DNA of 64,000 nucleotides from NCBI GenBank assembly GCA_030710605.1, contig CP092870.1, positions 90,449,042 through 90,513,041 on the forward strand, written 5' to 3'. Of the stretch, positions 19,580 through 30,719 are shown piece after piece. Position 1 is the stretch's first letter, and each line of letters opens with the position of its first letter. The translations under genes were made by a program, and so were the position numbers. The notes under the pieces were generated by a model. It made no database searches and was not told the origin of the DNA. It saw only the letters and a list, made by a program, of their open reading frames with translations. Origin of the DNA: Cordylochernes scorpioides. Its lineage: Eukaryota > Arthropoda > Arachnida > Pseudoscorpiones > Chernetidae.

Positions 19580-20570
19580 AGGTGAGTTCATTAATTTCTA
19601 GGACTGCTCCACGTTTTTTTTTTTTATAATACCAATTCAATATTTTTAAAAATATGCCGCTCCTACCTCAATATACCTGTGTAAACTTGTTTTCAATTGT
19701 CGCGCGCGAAGCAGGAGATAAAATAATATTTTGAAAGGCTCTTCAAATTTTCCCTCGATTCAGCTTGTATCTTATCAACGTTGTTAAATTTCATTCCCTT
19801 CAACTTAATTATCCATTTAGGATAAATAAAAAATTCATTGTGGGCTCTATCGGGGGAATAGGGTGGATGAGGGAGCTATGTGGTTGAATTCTTGTCCAAG
19901 AACTGTAAAACTGCTGTCGCGCATTATAGACGTAAAGTATCCAGTCATTGTTTTACCATCTTTCAGGTCTTTTAAGGCGCACTGCCTCTCTTAAACACGC
20001 TTCATTATCCCCAAATAAATAAACCTTTCGATTATTTGCACATTCAAAAGGAATAAATTCATGATGAAACACACCATTAATTTCAAAAAATGTAACAAGC
20101 AATGTCTTGACTTTGCAAACCTTGGCTTCGGTTCCCTTCTTTGATTTCCGGATCATACTGATACACCCATGTCTTATCCCCGGTAATTTGACTCCACTCT
20201 GGATCAATCCGACCATGTTTTGACAAACTTCCATTCTAACCTCCTTTTGTTCCTCAGTTAGGATCCGGGGAACACATTTTGAAGCAGTCCGGATCATGTC
20301 AAGATCTTTTGTTAATATTTGATGACACAGTCCTACAGATAGCCCATTCTGTGAAGATAAATCTTTAATAGAAATTCTTCTTTTCTCTTTTAAATTAATT
20401 CCTTTATTTTGAGTTTGTTTTCCTCGCAATGTAAAGTTCTTGGACGCCCAGTAGGTTGATCATCGTTTACATCTACCCAACCTTTTGGGAAGGGTGAAAA
20501 CCATTAAACAGTTCATTACCGGGATAAAGCAGCATTGGCAAAAGTTTCTTTAATCAATTCATACGTCTCA
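19580..20570 (-). pseudogene. mariner-type transposase remnant
   Basis: The minus strand encodes a mos1/mellifera-like mariner transposase. Upstream of the best frame (20560-20430) are decayed traces (DVNDDQPTGRPR). The open part (20429-19953) has ISIKDLSSQNGLSVGLCHQIL, then EEQKEVRMEVCQ, and ends in FEINGVFHHEFIPF and REAVRLKRPERW. The first catalytic aspartate region (normally a GDETW-type motif) is destroyed by a frameshift near 20160. C-terminal residues with stops continue to about 19690. A terminal-repeat-like TTCATTAATTTCTAGGACTG is at 19587. Dead copy; no clear left terminus. Confidence 0.85.
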
Positions 20571-20589
20571 TAATACGTCATATAATATA

Positions 20590-21575
20590 TATATTATATA
20601 TATATTTATTTCTTTTATATATATTATTTTATTTATATATATATATTTATAATTGATTTACCAGACATCTACACACCATTTAGATCTTCTTAATTTTTTT
20701 GTCTAATTATTTTAATTTCAATTAGTTAATTTTTATTTTTTAATTGACTTATTATGTACTATTTTAAAGGGAGAGGTGCCGTTTTTTAAAAATTTCTTAA
20801 CTTTGCTCTTTTATTTTTTTTACTTTATTTTACTTTATATTTTGTTGTAATACCCGCGATTTCTTAAATTATATTTCACACATTAGTAATTACCTGTAAT
20901 TAATACATGCCACTTGTTTAATTATTTTTACATTTATCGCTTCAAAACGCAAAAGTTTTGATACATTAAATATATAACATTTTACATGCAATAATTTAAA
21001 CTTTTTAGTTTCCATTTTTAAACTTATTTTCTCATTTATTCATCCTAAATTGTTTTAACTTCCATTTTAATGCATTTTTATAAAATATTTCTTACTTATT
21101 TATAAATCGATCTCCTAAATTTTGAAATGAATTTTTTAAATACCCACATTTTTAAAAACTTTTTATAAGGTTCTTACAGTTTATTGTTTAAATCATTTAA
21201 AATTTATTTTCAAATGTTTTAATAGATACACACATTTTTACATTTATCTCTTTATGAGTTATTAATGAATTATTTTATGTACTTATATTACAATTTTTTA
21301 AATATAAGATAGAACTTTTTTCCTTTTATATTTTAAGATATTTTACATTTTTGATTGCATTTTTTATAATAATTTTTTCATACACAAATTTTCTTCCACC
21401 TACTCTGTATTTTAATTGATTTCAACTGTGATATTATAACACTATGCGGCGCTGAGTTTGTGTATACAAAAATGTAATGCCTCGATAAAGGTTGGCGTTC
21501 AGCCAGCCGAAATATTGGCAAAATAAATATTTTATTAAATCCAATATATGCCATTTATTATCTAATATATATATA
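20590..21575. other. Very AT-rich stretch, nothing recognised
   Basis: Mostly T-rich runs. A fragment AAGGGAGAGGTGCCG near 20768 resembles the start of the repeat at 50230, but is too short to assign. Confidence 0.5.
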
Positions 21576-21923
21576 TGTGATATGATCCTGTCGACTTTCG
21601 ATGTGGCAATATAGTGGTAAATGTGGTGAGTGAGAAATAAGGAAACAACAAGTTTGGAAGATGGAACCCAGCAAACCGAGGTAGAGAGGGAGCGCTAGCG
21701 GCTGCCACCGCGGAAATGCACGTCTTGTGTGTCCACCACCCCCCCCCCCCCCCCCCCCCGACTGAGTAAACATAGAACTGAGGTTCCAAGAAAAGGCCCT
21801 GCGGTCGCCCCCTTGGAATGTGACTGCTATATCAAGTGACCGGCCTTAGCTGCGTTCTCTCTCTCTCTCTCTGGTCGACTGTAGATTTACTTTATTATTC
21901 CTGGAAGAGCATATATTATGACA
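21576..21923. repeat. LTR (left) of the 2.9-kb element
   Basis: 348 bp with TG/CA ends; contains an expanded C homopolymer at about 21737-21759 and a (CT)n run near 21858. Confidence 0.8.
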
Positions 21924-24105
21924 TATGGCCCCCGTTGACGAAGGCTGAACATGGTTTAAGTATACTTAAAGCTGGAGAAGCCAGGAATAGAGAAAATAAT
22001 TTTACAGTTGAAATTAGTTAAGGTAATGGTGACATAGTTTTATGTAAATAAAATATTGTATAGTACACAAGTAAATATTATTTACAAGCAGTTTTACAAC
22101 ACCGGAGAGTTTGATATTTAAGGGAATTTTGGATAATATCAAAGCTAAAAAAGGCTATATACAATAACATCTAATGTATTATAAGGGAAATGTTATTGAG
22201 GAGTGTGAACAAGGAGAAGAAGAGTCACATACATATGATGAAATTCTGAAGATCATTAAGACTGGGGAACTCTACACTTTAAGATATTTTTCAGGCGGAC
22301 ATGGCAAGGGGAAACTTGTCATGGGCCTTATATGCTATAGGTGTAGAGTACGAGAAATGAGGTTGAGGTTGGCAATTGTGTGAGCTCAGGACTGAGGTAA
22401 ATATAAAACTACTTACAATGTTAGAACCTTGGCGAACAGAGCGAGGGGAAACTTGCCCTGGGCCATTCTACCTTATCTATGCAGTTACTTGTGTAGCGAG
22501 TCCCAGGAGGAAAAGTCTCGTGTGTAGGTGAGGAAGTCGAATGGACTTATATTTAATTTGCGGAAAGTATGCGCGCACAGTGCCAAAATTGGGACGAGGA
22601 CGGCGTTGTCCGTTACAAGTGACAAGCTGCTCGGACACGAGGTGTTTGAACCGTCGTGGAAGTTGTGCAAGGCGATGATTTCGCGGTGGGTTGTACGTAA
22701 GACCCATGTCTGCGCGAAATGATGACGGACCGGACAGAATCAGCGACGATGTTTAACGTACCTCCGTGGGAAATATCGGAGGTAGGCTATATCGTGCTGG
22801 TTTGGACAATGGACAAACATAGATTTGAAGACAGGGTCCGTGTGGCGAACGTGTGGCGCGAGGAGAAGAGGCGAACTGTGTCGCTCGATGCAGATTGTTC
22901 AAGTGCGAACAAAAAGGGATTGATAAATATCTAGCAGTTAGTCAATCTGCACCCTGTAACGAACACGCCATTGGCTAGATGGTGTGGGTCGGTGGATAGG
23001 CTAGAGATGAACTACGAAATAAATTATCATAAATGAAGGGCGAAGGTTAGGATTTTGAAATGACAATATAGAAGTTCGATAATTGATTAATCAATAATTC
23101 TCTATAAAGGTCCTGAGCTGGTATAAAGTTAACAAAGTTGTAAAAATGAGAGGGGCATTAAGGGGAAGATAGATAAGAGTCACCAAGGGTTGGTTGTAAG
23201 CAAGGCTCACGTGGTGGTTGGAATTCTTCGGCGCCTGAATTACAGGGTGAATTTTGAATCGATTAGGGAAAGAAATTATTTTTCGTGAGCCGTGCTTACA
23301 AGTAGGAGAGGTCTATACAAAAGTTTAGGTGCTGGAGGCATATTTTTATAAATAATTTGATTATGAAAAATCTATTGTTAATAGTAAAAATCGTAAAGCG
23401 TTAATAGGTAGAATTCCCTTTTTTTTTCAATGATTTTTTTTTTTTAAGAGTTACGTTAAAATGGAAATTATTTAATTAAAATGACGATTTTTACATCTAC
23501 ACTGGTAAGGTAACTAATTAAATGGGTTTCACATAGCTAGATATAATATGGATAATAAGATCACTGTTAATAGGGGGGGAGAGATAAATGGAAATATTAA
23601 ATATTTTTACATATTCACACATATTGAGCTAATTATGGAAATATTGGGACAATCTACAAGGAATGACTTATTTAAAGAATGAATGGTAGGAGTTAAGACA
23701 ATTACACTAACGAGTTATGTTGGTTTAGGGCGCAGGTAAGTTCATTGAGCTTCGGGAGAGTTCTGTCTGTGACACTGTGCGTACCAGTGTTGTACATCAC
23801 AGTAGCGGTAGGGAGATGGCGGAGTCTTGTCCATGATGGCGGGAGGTGTCCTGCTCTGGCACGGCGATCGTTCTTGAGTAGATCTAGTGCTGGAAGAAGT
23901 GCGTGGCAGCTCCATCTCCGTCGTAGGTGAATACTTCTTCGGGATCACGGTTTAAAGGTTGGCGAGGAAGGGGTTGAGGGCTCGAAGAGGAGTGGTTACA
24001 GTTGAGTTGGGTTTGGCCGATCATCGTGGCTTGGCTTCTTGTTTCTTCATACTCCGGTATATGAGGGATTCGCTTCCCGGCCAGATCTTATCCTGTCGAC
24101 TTTTC

Positions 24106-24435
24106 TGTGATATGATCCTGTCGACTTTCGATGTGGCAATATAGTGGTAAATGTGGTGAGTGAGAAATAAGGAAACAACAAGTTTGGAAGATGGAACCCA
24201 GCAAACCGAGGGAGAGAGGGAGCGCTAGCGGCTGCCACCGCGGAAATGCACGTCTTGTGTGTCCACCACCCCCCCGACTGAGTAAACATAGAACTGAGGT
24301 TCCAAGAAAAGGCCCTGCGGTCGCCCCCTTGGAATGTGACTGCTATATCAAGTGACCGGCCTTAGCTGCGTTCTCTCTCTCTCTCTCTGGTCGACTGTAG
24401 ATTTACTTTATTATTCCTGGAAGAGCATATATTAT

Positions 24436-24439
<4 letters not shown>
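24106..24439. repeat. LTR (right) of the 2.9-kb element
   Basis: 334 bp, same ends; the C run is only about 7, and an (AT)n microsatellite follows (24438-24469). Confidence 0.8.
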
Positions 24440-24470
<31 letters not shown>

Positions 24471-24699
24471 TCAATTTAAAACTATACTTAATTCAGATTC
24501 TATCTGCACTTCGAAAATGCCCATTTTATTCTTTTTTTTTTTTTTGATCGGCGCGTGCGCGATGAGACTCGTGCATTCAGTCAGGTGTGATTAAATATCC
24601 AGTATTTTATATAACTGTGTATATTTTTTCTCTAACTTTTGAAAAAAAAGTATTTTTTTAAACCATTCCTGTAAATTAATGAAAGCACCTTGTATATTA

Positions 24700-24760
24700 A
24701 TACTAGCGAATATACCCGGCTTCGCTTGGTTTGTTTTACCGGAGAGAGGGTAACGAGTAT
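24700..24760 (-). repeat. Helitron-like 3' end (CTAGCG / GAAGCCGGGT type)
   Basis: ACTAGCGAATATACCCGGCT then TCGCTTGG on the minus side of the family whose plus copies end GGGCGAAGCCGGGTACA-TCCGCTAG (48684, 57080). The hairpin is degenerate. Confidence 0.5.
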
Positions 24761-25055
24761 TTGTTGAACAATATTCGCGGGGAAGGTTATCATCCAATTC
24801 CAATGAATCCATTATTGTAAAGATAAACTAATATTTGTTACTCTTCTCCAACAAAAACATTGGAAAATTTTACATGAAGGTAGCTGAATATATACCTTAA
24901 CATATAAGCTATTCAGACAATAAACAAAACATTTTTCATATTTTGGATGTTGTAAAATTATTATTATATACTGACTGCATGACCCAGCTTCACCCGGCTT
25001 ACCTAGAGAATGTTTGCCAGGCGAATTATGCTTATTGCGATTTTTTTTCTAGTTA

Positions 25056-25209
25056 CAGCAGAACCTCCTTTTAGCGGACAACTCTCTACAAAAGACAGTT
25101 TTCATTTGCAAAATTACCATTTAGTAACTCTCCGGTAAGAGGACACCTCTCCCTATAGGACATTTTAGCTCTGTAATTAGGTGTTGTCCTTTACAGGGAG
25201 GTCCTACTG
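25056..25209. mobile_element. Short inverted-repeat DNA element (CAGTAGAACC family), copy 2
   Basis: Ends CAGCAGAACCTCC and GGAGGTCCTACTG with TA on both sides. Confidence 0.75.
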
Positions 25210-25269
25210 TATAACTTATAATTACTCTAATTAATGGTCATAAATATTTTAATTGTGATTTTTAAATAT

Positions 25270-25645
25270 TGCCACGTGGAAAATTAGGGAAGACAAACTT
25301 CAGGATGAAATATCTTTATTTACGGGGTTGCTAACCAAAATAAAATGATTTTTGAGCCCCGAGGGCTGCGTAAAGCGGAATATATAAAACAAACTTCAGG
25401 ATGAACAACAACATCCGCTCCAAAATGTGGACGGGTTACACTTACATCGCTCGCTCAAGTCCATCTGGGAACTTTTCCGGGCTCATCTTAAGAAGGTTCA
25501 GTGAAAAGGTGGGTCTTGTAAGGAGAGCAAGTCAAGAGATGAGTCCCGGATATGTACAGTTTATAGATACTGTAGTGTGTGAGCAGATAGTTAAATAAAG
25601 GTTATGAAAGTATAAATTGGAAGGGTACATTACAGTTATAATACA
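25270..25645. repeat. LTR-like sequence related to the short LTR element at 8827-9590
   Basis: Starts TGCCACGTGGAAAATTAGGG exactly like that LTR, repeats ACTTCAGGATGAA internally, and reaches an end like CAGTTACA. No matching flanking duplication was found, so it may be a diverged solo LTR or a fragment. Confidence 0.5.
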
Positions 25646-26030
25646 GTTACAAGTTCATGGGCAGCCAGGGGATTGATGAGGGGATTTAATTATTTTATTT
25701 ATTTACTTATTAATTTTTATTTAATTATTTATCATAGTTTTTTTTTAATATAATATCTTTATGGTTAAAATTATAACCATATTGCCTTTAGAGTTTTTTT
25801 TTTTCAATTTATTTTAGTTCAGGATTTTTTTATTTATTTATATTTTATTTATTTTTTCCTTTATTTTATTTTTTATTTTCCAAGGGCTGAAAATGGAGGG
25901 GATAGCAAAGGAGACTATATACAGTTAGGGAAGGCATCATTATGTTAAAAGGGAGAAAGTGATTTGAAGAAGGAACATATGCGGTTGCAGTGGACAAAGC
26001 AAAATGATTTAAGTTAGGTTGAGGTCGAAG
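25646..26030. other. T/A-rich stretch, nothing recognised
   Basis: Long runs of TTTA type at 25685-25890; no coding signal. Confidence 0.5.
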
Positions 26031-26519
26031 CTGTTATATTAGAAGGGACAAATCTATCGCTGACATGTGCAAATCTTAGAATTAATTTCCAAAGTTTGTC
26101 CTTCCAAAAAAGGTCCTTCAAGGTTATAGGTATGTACCTAATGGTCCTGAGGCAGGCTGTATACAGTTGTGATCGTTCAGGATCAAGATTGGGACACTCG
26201 AAGAAAATATGTGAAATTGTTTCTGGGGAGGAGAGACAGTGGTTGCATGTTGGGGCACGTATATGTTTGGTTTTGTCAAAGGACCCTATCCATGTGTGTC
26301 CAGTAACGAGACCTGTAGTTATTGCACAATCAGGTATGATGTGTTTGTGGGATGAAGATAAAGAACGAGGAGAGATACCCAGGTTCTTGTAGATTGTAGG
26401 GTTGGCGGTGATGAATTCCTCCTCCCATGTGTCCCAGAAGGATTTGCTAAGATGGTTAAAAAGGGTGCGGCGTGAGGCTAGTTTGTATTGAGCGGGAGAG
26501 GCGGTGTTCGCAGAGGCTT
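26030..26519 (-). pseudogene. LINE ORF2 C-terminal fragment with zinc knuckle
   Basis: The minus strand is open for about 160 codons from near 26519: LASRRTLFNHLSKSFWDTWE, then GLVTGHTWIGSF, then the knuckle CNHCLSSPETISHIFFECP, and a leucine-rich tail. It is the end of a LINE reverse-transcriptase protein, 5' truncated, and abuts an LTR-like fragment at 26519. No catalytic part remains. Confidence 0.75.
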
Positions 26520-26690
26520 CAGGATGAGACAGGAATTTATTTAAGGCAAAAACAAACTATGAATGATAAACAAAAGATAAGGAATGAGGGAAGTTTACAG
26601 TATAGTAAATTATAAACATTAAAAATGATGCTCTGTTAATACTAGTGAAAAACAATAAATTCTTGTAAAACAATAAATACTTGCTACAAT
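26519..26690. repeat. LTR-like fragment related to the 217-bp LTR family
   Basis: Shares GATAAACAAAAGATAAG, GAGGGAAGTTTACAG and the CTCTGTTRA-AAA pattern with 8860-9000, with many substitutions. Confidence 0.5.
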
Positions 26691-26699
26691 ATTATTTTA

Positions 26700-26765
26700 T
26701 TAACATGGTTATCCGGTTAGTTGGCGCTCTTGGGTTCCAGGAACCTGGGTTATAAATATCTCTCA
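26700..26765 (+). repeat. LINE 3'-tail fragment
   Basis: CCGGTTAGTTGGCGCTC...CCAGGAACCTGGGTTATAAA matches the 3' end at 30657-30712 of another LINE copy. Confidence 0.55.
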
Positions 26766-27066
26766 ACATCATTTTGTATTTCATTTTAATTTTTTTTTTT
26801 ATCATATTACTTTCCAGTGATAATAAAAGATACAGTAATAAGGAATAATATTTGTTGAATCATTGTTCATTAGCCAATATTTACTCAGGGAGAACACGGG
26901 CGAAGCCGGGTCATAACAATTATTGCGAATATTTTATTTGACCTGAAACATGTCATTTTATACACTTGGATAAGAAGGTGCTCGAATAAATACCGAGCCT
27001 TCATTCAGCTAGTAAATAATGATAATTTTTCTGAAACTATATTATTGGTCAAACATTCTTGTTCCA

Positions 27067-27213
27067 CTTTATTAGGTACTGTTCAAAAAGAGCAACCTAG
27101 TTTATGATAATTATAAAAATGAATAATATGTGAAGGCTTAAACAAAATGTTAACGCGGGATTCAATCCCGGTTCATGACTGTCGGGAATCGAGGGTATCT
27201 CGTCCACCAACTT
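27067..27213 (-). mobile_element. tRNA-headed SINE (Ser-like head), copy 3
   Basis: Head GTTGGTGGACGAGATACCCTCG on the minus strand, the common GACAGTCATGAACCGGGATT core and tail AGGTTGCTCTTTTTGAACAG then CTAATAAAGTGG. TTGGTCAAACAT (27047) and TTGGCCAAACAT (27215) suggest a 12-bp target duplication with one mismatch. Confidence 0.7.
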
Positions 27214-27544
27214 CTTGGCCAAACATCCACTATAGCAGAACGCAGGCGTATTTTTTATATTATTCAAAGATGATGTTTAATAAATTATACCATCATTATA
27301 ATTCGTGAGATTCAAGAAATAAAAGTATTGAATACATTTTTTAAAAGTATATTGATATGTTTCCATACACACACAATATTTACAAAAATAACACTGCTTT
27401 AACACCATTGTAAAATTTTGCATGTAAATAGTGAGAGATGATATTTTTGTCGGGAGGAAATTGTTCCATAAAATAATATGAAATATAATTGAAATTTATA
27501 ATTAAAATTTGTAACAATCAATATTTTAGCAATTTCTTTTTTTT
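27214..27544. other. AT-rich spacer
   Basis: No gene or repeat recognised. Confidence 0.5.
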
Positions 27545-27830
27545 TTTACATATATCATCAAATATGATCTCTACAGACCTTACTGCAATGATAAAAGTTA
27601 CTGAATGAGAGGACTTGACTGATCAGTAGTGAACCCTCTCAGCGGTTTCGCCAAATTAATCTCTAGACCACTCTACTATTGTATTGGAATGGTTTTTTTT
27701 ATATACCCTGTATTTACTAAGGAAGGCAGCTTAGGGATGTTTAAGGAACTTATGGACTTAAGCTTATAGGGTCTGTAGAGGTACACATATAGAATTTCAA
27801 GAAATTGCTCTTCTCTCTTCTATTTTCTGA
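27545..27830. repeat. Interspersed repeat, about 290 bp (copy also at 63612-63890)
   Basis: Shares CAGACCTTACTGCAATGATAA, GTGAACCCT-AGCGGTTTCG, CCCTGTATTTACTAAGGAAG and GCTTATAGG with 63612-63890. The first part also occurs at 59690-59840 and in the foldbacks at 30142, 49795 and 57545. No coding capacity. Confidence 0.7.
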
Positions 27831-27964
27831 AGAGCATTGCCCGATGCTATTTCTATTTTTAAAAAATTCTAAAAAAACATATACTCTCACACTTATACTT
27901 TATTTTAGCTATAGTAAGAAAAATCTCAAATAGGCCTTAGAACTGGTTACCATTCTAGGCCTGT

Positions 27965-28262
27965 TTGTGTAGACAATTGACAATTAAAATAATTTTATTG
28001 ACATCTTGTCAATACATGCAAAGTGCACAGTCTGCACTATTTTTTAAAAAAAGATAATATGGATTATATTAACTATGTACAATGAATATGGGGCCTCTGC
28101 CAGCGCTGCAGAGCTTGGTGGAGAATCGCCAGTGGGTCTCCAGCGACACCACGCATTTCGCGATCTACGAAGAATACGTAGATCACGTACTTCGCCGCTG
28201 AGGAGATGGTGATGGCGTGGTCCTCGAGACCAACTGGAAAGTTGTGGGTAGAGAGATAGAGA
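27965..28262 (-). pseudogene. LINE 3' fragment (C-terminus and tail)
   Basis: Minus-strand frame with GLEDHAITISSAAKYVIYVFF and GVAGDPL, matching GLEDDDLVILASAKSIIY in the copy at 44031-44768 and the same place in 16635-18206. The 3' tail GACAAGATGTCAATAAAATT is at 28012-27985. Confidence 0.7.
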
Positions 28263-28335
28263 ATGCGTGTAATTATTCTAATATTATTATATGAATTCAA
28301 TATTAACAATCATTATGTAGCAATAATAGCATCAC

Positions 28336-28605
28336 ATTTTCTGTTGTTGTCGTGTCCAATGAAGAGCCTCAGATGTCTCCATGCATCTCTATCACAGCAA
28401 TGTCCACTATCTTGGGTGTGTAAAGCTGCTGCTCTGGGTCTATGTCAATTTTCTGCAAGGCTGCGGCCATTGCTGGGCATGAGAATATGTGGGTTCAACA
28501 CCAGAACAGTTGTTACATGTCCTATAGGTTCTTGTGCCATCTGGATGTATTCTCATTCCTTTATAGTGTTTTGTTCTGGGTCTTGTTATAGTTTTTGTAA
28601 TTCTT
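28336..28605 (-). pseudogene. LINE ORF2 C-terminal fragment (same family as 525-1434)
   Basis: Nearly collinear with 525-790: minus strand PDGTRTYRTCNNCSG knuckle, then in another frame KIDIDPEQQLYTPKIVDIA. Frame changes make it dead. Confidence 0.7.
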
Positions 28606-28884
28606 ATCACATTTCCCTACTAAAAAATGATAAAATTAGTCTGATATTTGAAAATATTTAGATTCTAGGGTCAAATTCCTTTCATATCTATCCATCATTT
28701 TTCTAATACAAAATACAAAAAAAATTGATATTGGTTTAATTTTTTGAATAAGCTTTGTATATATAAAATGTATTTTAAACAGCTTCTTCATTTAAACATA
28801 TATTCTTGTTAAATATATAATTTTTCTTTGTATTTTTAATTGAATAAAGTGTGTTTATGTTTGAAAGTTGCCTTTAAACTTTTG
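28606..28884. other. AT-rich spacer
   Basis: Nothing recognised. Confidence 0.5.
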
Positions 28885-29130
28885 TTTTATATATAGAGAT
28901 GACCTGGCTTCGTCCTTTTTCTGCTCGAGTGAATGTTTTGCTGTTAGAATCTTGTTCCTGCCTATTAAAAATAATGGTCTGGCTTCGCCCGTGATCTGCT
29001 TTAGTGAATATTCTTCGATAGCATTTTGTTTCTGACAATCAAACATGATGCAGTAATGTTTTCATCATCATTTTCTGACTGAAAAAAGGAATTTTTGCCC
29101 GGTACTTTAACTTTTTCTTGGTTAAAAATG
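28885..29130 (+). repeat. Interspersed repeat with GACCTGGCTTCGTC start
   Basis: Shares CTGCTCGAGTGAATGTTTT, TTAGAATCTTGTTCCTGC and the CATCATTTTCTGA region with 40141-40440, 51897-52215 and, inverted, 43370-43615. CTGGCTTCGCCCGTG elements tie it to the GAAGCCGGG-type Helitron-like ends. Confidence 0.6.
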
Positions 29131-29419
29131 CGACAAAATGTCTTCCATAATTGACTCTATATCCTGTTAATATTTCAGCCATATTAATTACGCATACCTG
29201 ACAAGCATATATAAATACATTGACTTTTATATGTAGAGGGTGAACGCTGGAGGAAATGTACAGACACCGCTGGAGAATATTTTGAATAATACCATTCTAC
29301 TCACAAATATTTGATTTATATGTTTAAAAAATTTTTATTTAAAATATTTAGTACTTTTCGAATTATGGCTAAATAGGTATTACTTTTGGGACAACCTATG
29401 TATATAGAGGTAGGCTTTG
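29131..29419. other. AT-rich spacer
   Basis: Nothing recognised. Confidence 0.5.
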
Positions 29420-29429
29420 TTTTCATGTG

Positions 29430-30085
29430 TGCGTTTATTTCAATTAAGGTATTTTCCATAGAAATATAGACTTTGTACGTTTATTCATTTCAATTAAGGT
29501 ATTTTCCATAGAAATATAGACTTTGTACGTTTATTCATTTCAATTAAGGTATTTTCCATAGAAATATAGACTTTGTACGTTTATTCATTTCAATTAAGGT
29601 ATTTTCCATAGAAATATAGACTTTGTACGTTTATTCATTTCAATTAAGGTATTTTCCATAGAAATATAGACTTTGTACGTTTATTCATTTCAATTAAGGT
29701 ATTTTCCATAGATATAGGCTCTTTGTACGTTTATTCATTACAATTAATGTATTTTCCATAGAAATATAGACTTTGTACGTTTATTCATTTCAATTAAGGT
29801 ATTTTCCATAGAAATATAGACTTTGTACGTTTATTCATTTCAATTAAGGTATTTTCCATAGAAATATAGACTTTGTACGTTTATTCATTTCAATTAAGGT
29901 ATTTTCCATAGAAATAGGCTCTTTGTACGTTTATTCATTACAATTAATGTATTTTCCATAGAAATATAGACTTTGTACGTTTATTCATTTCAATTAAGGT
30001 ATTTTCCATAGAAATATAGACTTTGTACGTTTATTCATTTCAATTAAGGTATTTTCCATAGAAATAGGCTCTTTGTTTGCTTGTG
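29430..30085. repeat. 50-bp minisatellite, about 13 units
   Basis: Unit with CTTTGTACGTTTATTCATTT and CAATTAAGGTATTTTCCATA, period 50 bp. A variant (TAGGCTC and ACAATTAATG) recurs near 29710, 29915 and 30065, giving a higher-order pattern. No coding value. Confidence 0.92.
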
Positions 30086-30141
30086 TGCTCCATCAAATCA
30101 ATAGATTTTATAAAGAAATATATGAGAAATTTGAACTGTTT

Positions 30142-30356
30142 TTGACGCGTATGATTTTTTTTTAATAAATCAATTTTCTACTGTCCTTACTGCAATTATC
30201 AAAATTCAATATTACAGCGGTATGATAGATTAAACTGGCTAAACTTCTTAGAGGGTTCACCACTGATGAGCCAGGCCCTCCCATTGTTTTATCATTGAAG
30301 TAAGAGCAGTAGAAAAATTGATTTATTTTTTTTTTAAATCATACACGTCAAAATAG
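30142..30356. mobile_element. Foldback element of the ACTGCAATGATAA family
   Basis: Arms TGACGCGTATGATTTTTT and AAAAATCATACACGTCA, with inner arms CTACTGTCCTTACTGCAA and TTGAAGTAAGAGCAGTAG. The middle carries AGAGGGTTCACCACTGATGA. Relatives at 57545-57700, 49795-49875 and 34205-34300. Confidence 0.75.
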
Positions 30357-30365
30357 TTCATAACA

Positions 30366-30715
30366 GATGGCACGATAATGCATCATATAAAGGTGCATCC
30401 CGAAACAGACCCTACCTGTATCCACGGTTCAGAAGAGCCACAGATAGTCGATCATCTTCTCCTCAGCTGTCCAGCATTCCTGAGACATAGGATGCAAACA
30501 GCTGCTTGGACTGACCCAGTTCATCCTACATCTATGGCCAGCCTTCCATACTCAACCTCAGCATGGAAATTTCTGGTCAACTGGTTCAACTCAGCAATCA
30601 AAACAAGACGCGAGTAAAAAGCGCCCAACACTAGTCCATACTAGTGAGCTGGACTCCCCGGGTAGTTGGCGCTCCGCGCTCCAGGAACCTGGGTAATAAA
30701 TATATATAAAGAAAT
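30366..30715 (+). pseudogene. LINE ORF2 C-terminus with its 3' tail
   Basis: Plus-strand frame 30378-30617: knuckle CIHGSEEPQIVDHLLLSCPAF with the C-x-H-x-C pattern, then TSAWKFLVNWFNSA and stop. The 3' UTR has GTAGTTGGCGCTCCGCGCTCCA and GGAACCTGGGTAATAAATAT. Fragments of the same tail lie at 1662-1702 (-), 26700-26765 (+) and about 37322-37345 (-). Confidence 0.75.
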
Positions 30716-30719
30716 ATAT

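Larger units (their letters stand above)
21576..24439. mobile_element. LTR retrotransposon with no recognisable gag-pol, 2.9 kb
   Basis: Direct repeats 21576-21923 and 24106-24439, both TGTGATATGATCC...TATTATGACA, flanked by TATA-rich sequence. They differ mainly in a poly-C run (about 20 C against 7) and a few bases. The 2182-bp interior has only short frames and no protease, polymerase or integrase motif on either strand. Orientation is uncertain: CAACGGGGGCC next to the left LTR could be a polypurine tract for a minus-strand element, or part of a primer site for a plus-strand one. Non-autonomous or gutted. Confidence 0.75.

Noticed and set aside
24352-24594. Plus-strand frame through the right LTR and (AT)n run
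   Set aside because: Low-complexity IY repeat from a microsatellite; no protein features.
29430-30085. CRISPR-like array
   Set aside because: Units are contiguous tandem repeats without unique spacers, in a eukaryotic setting.
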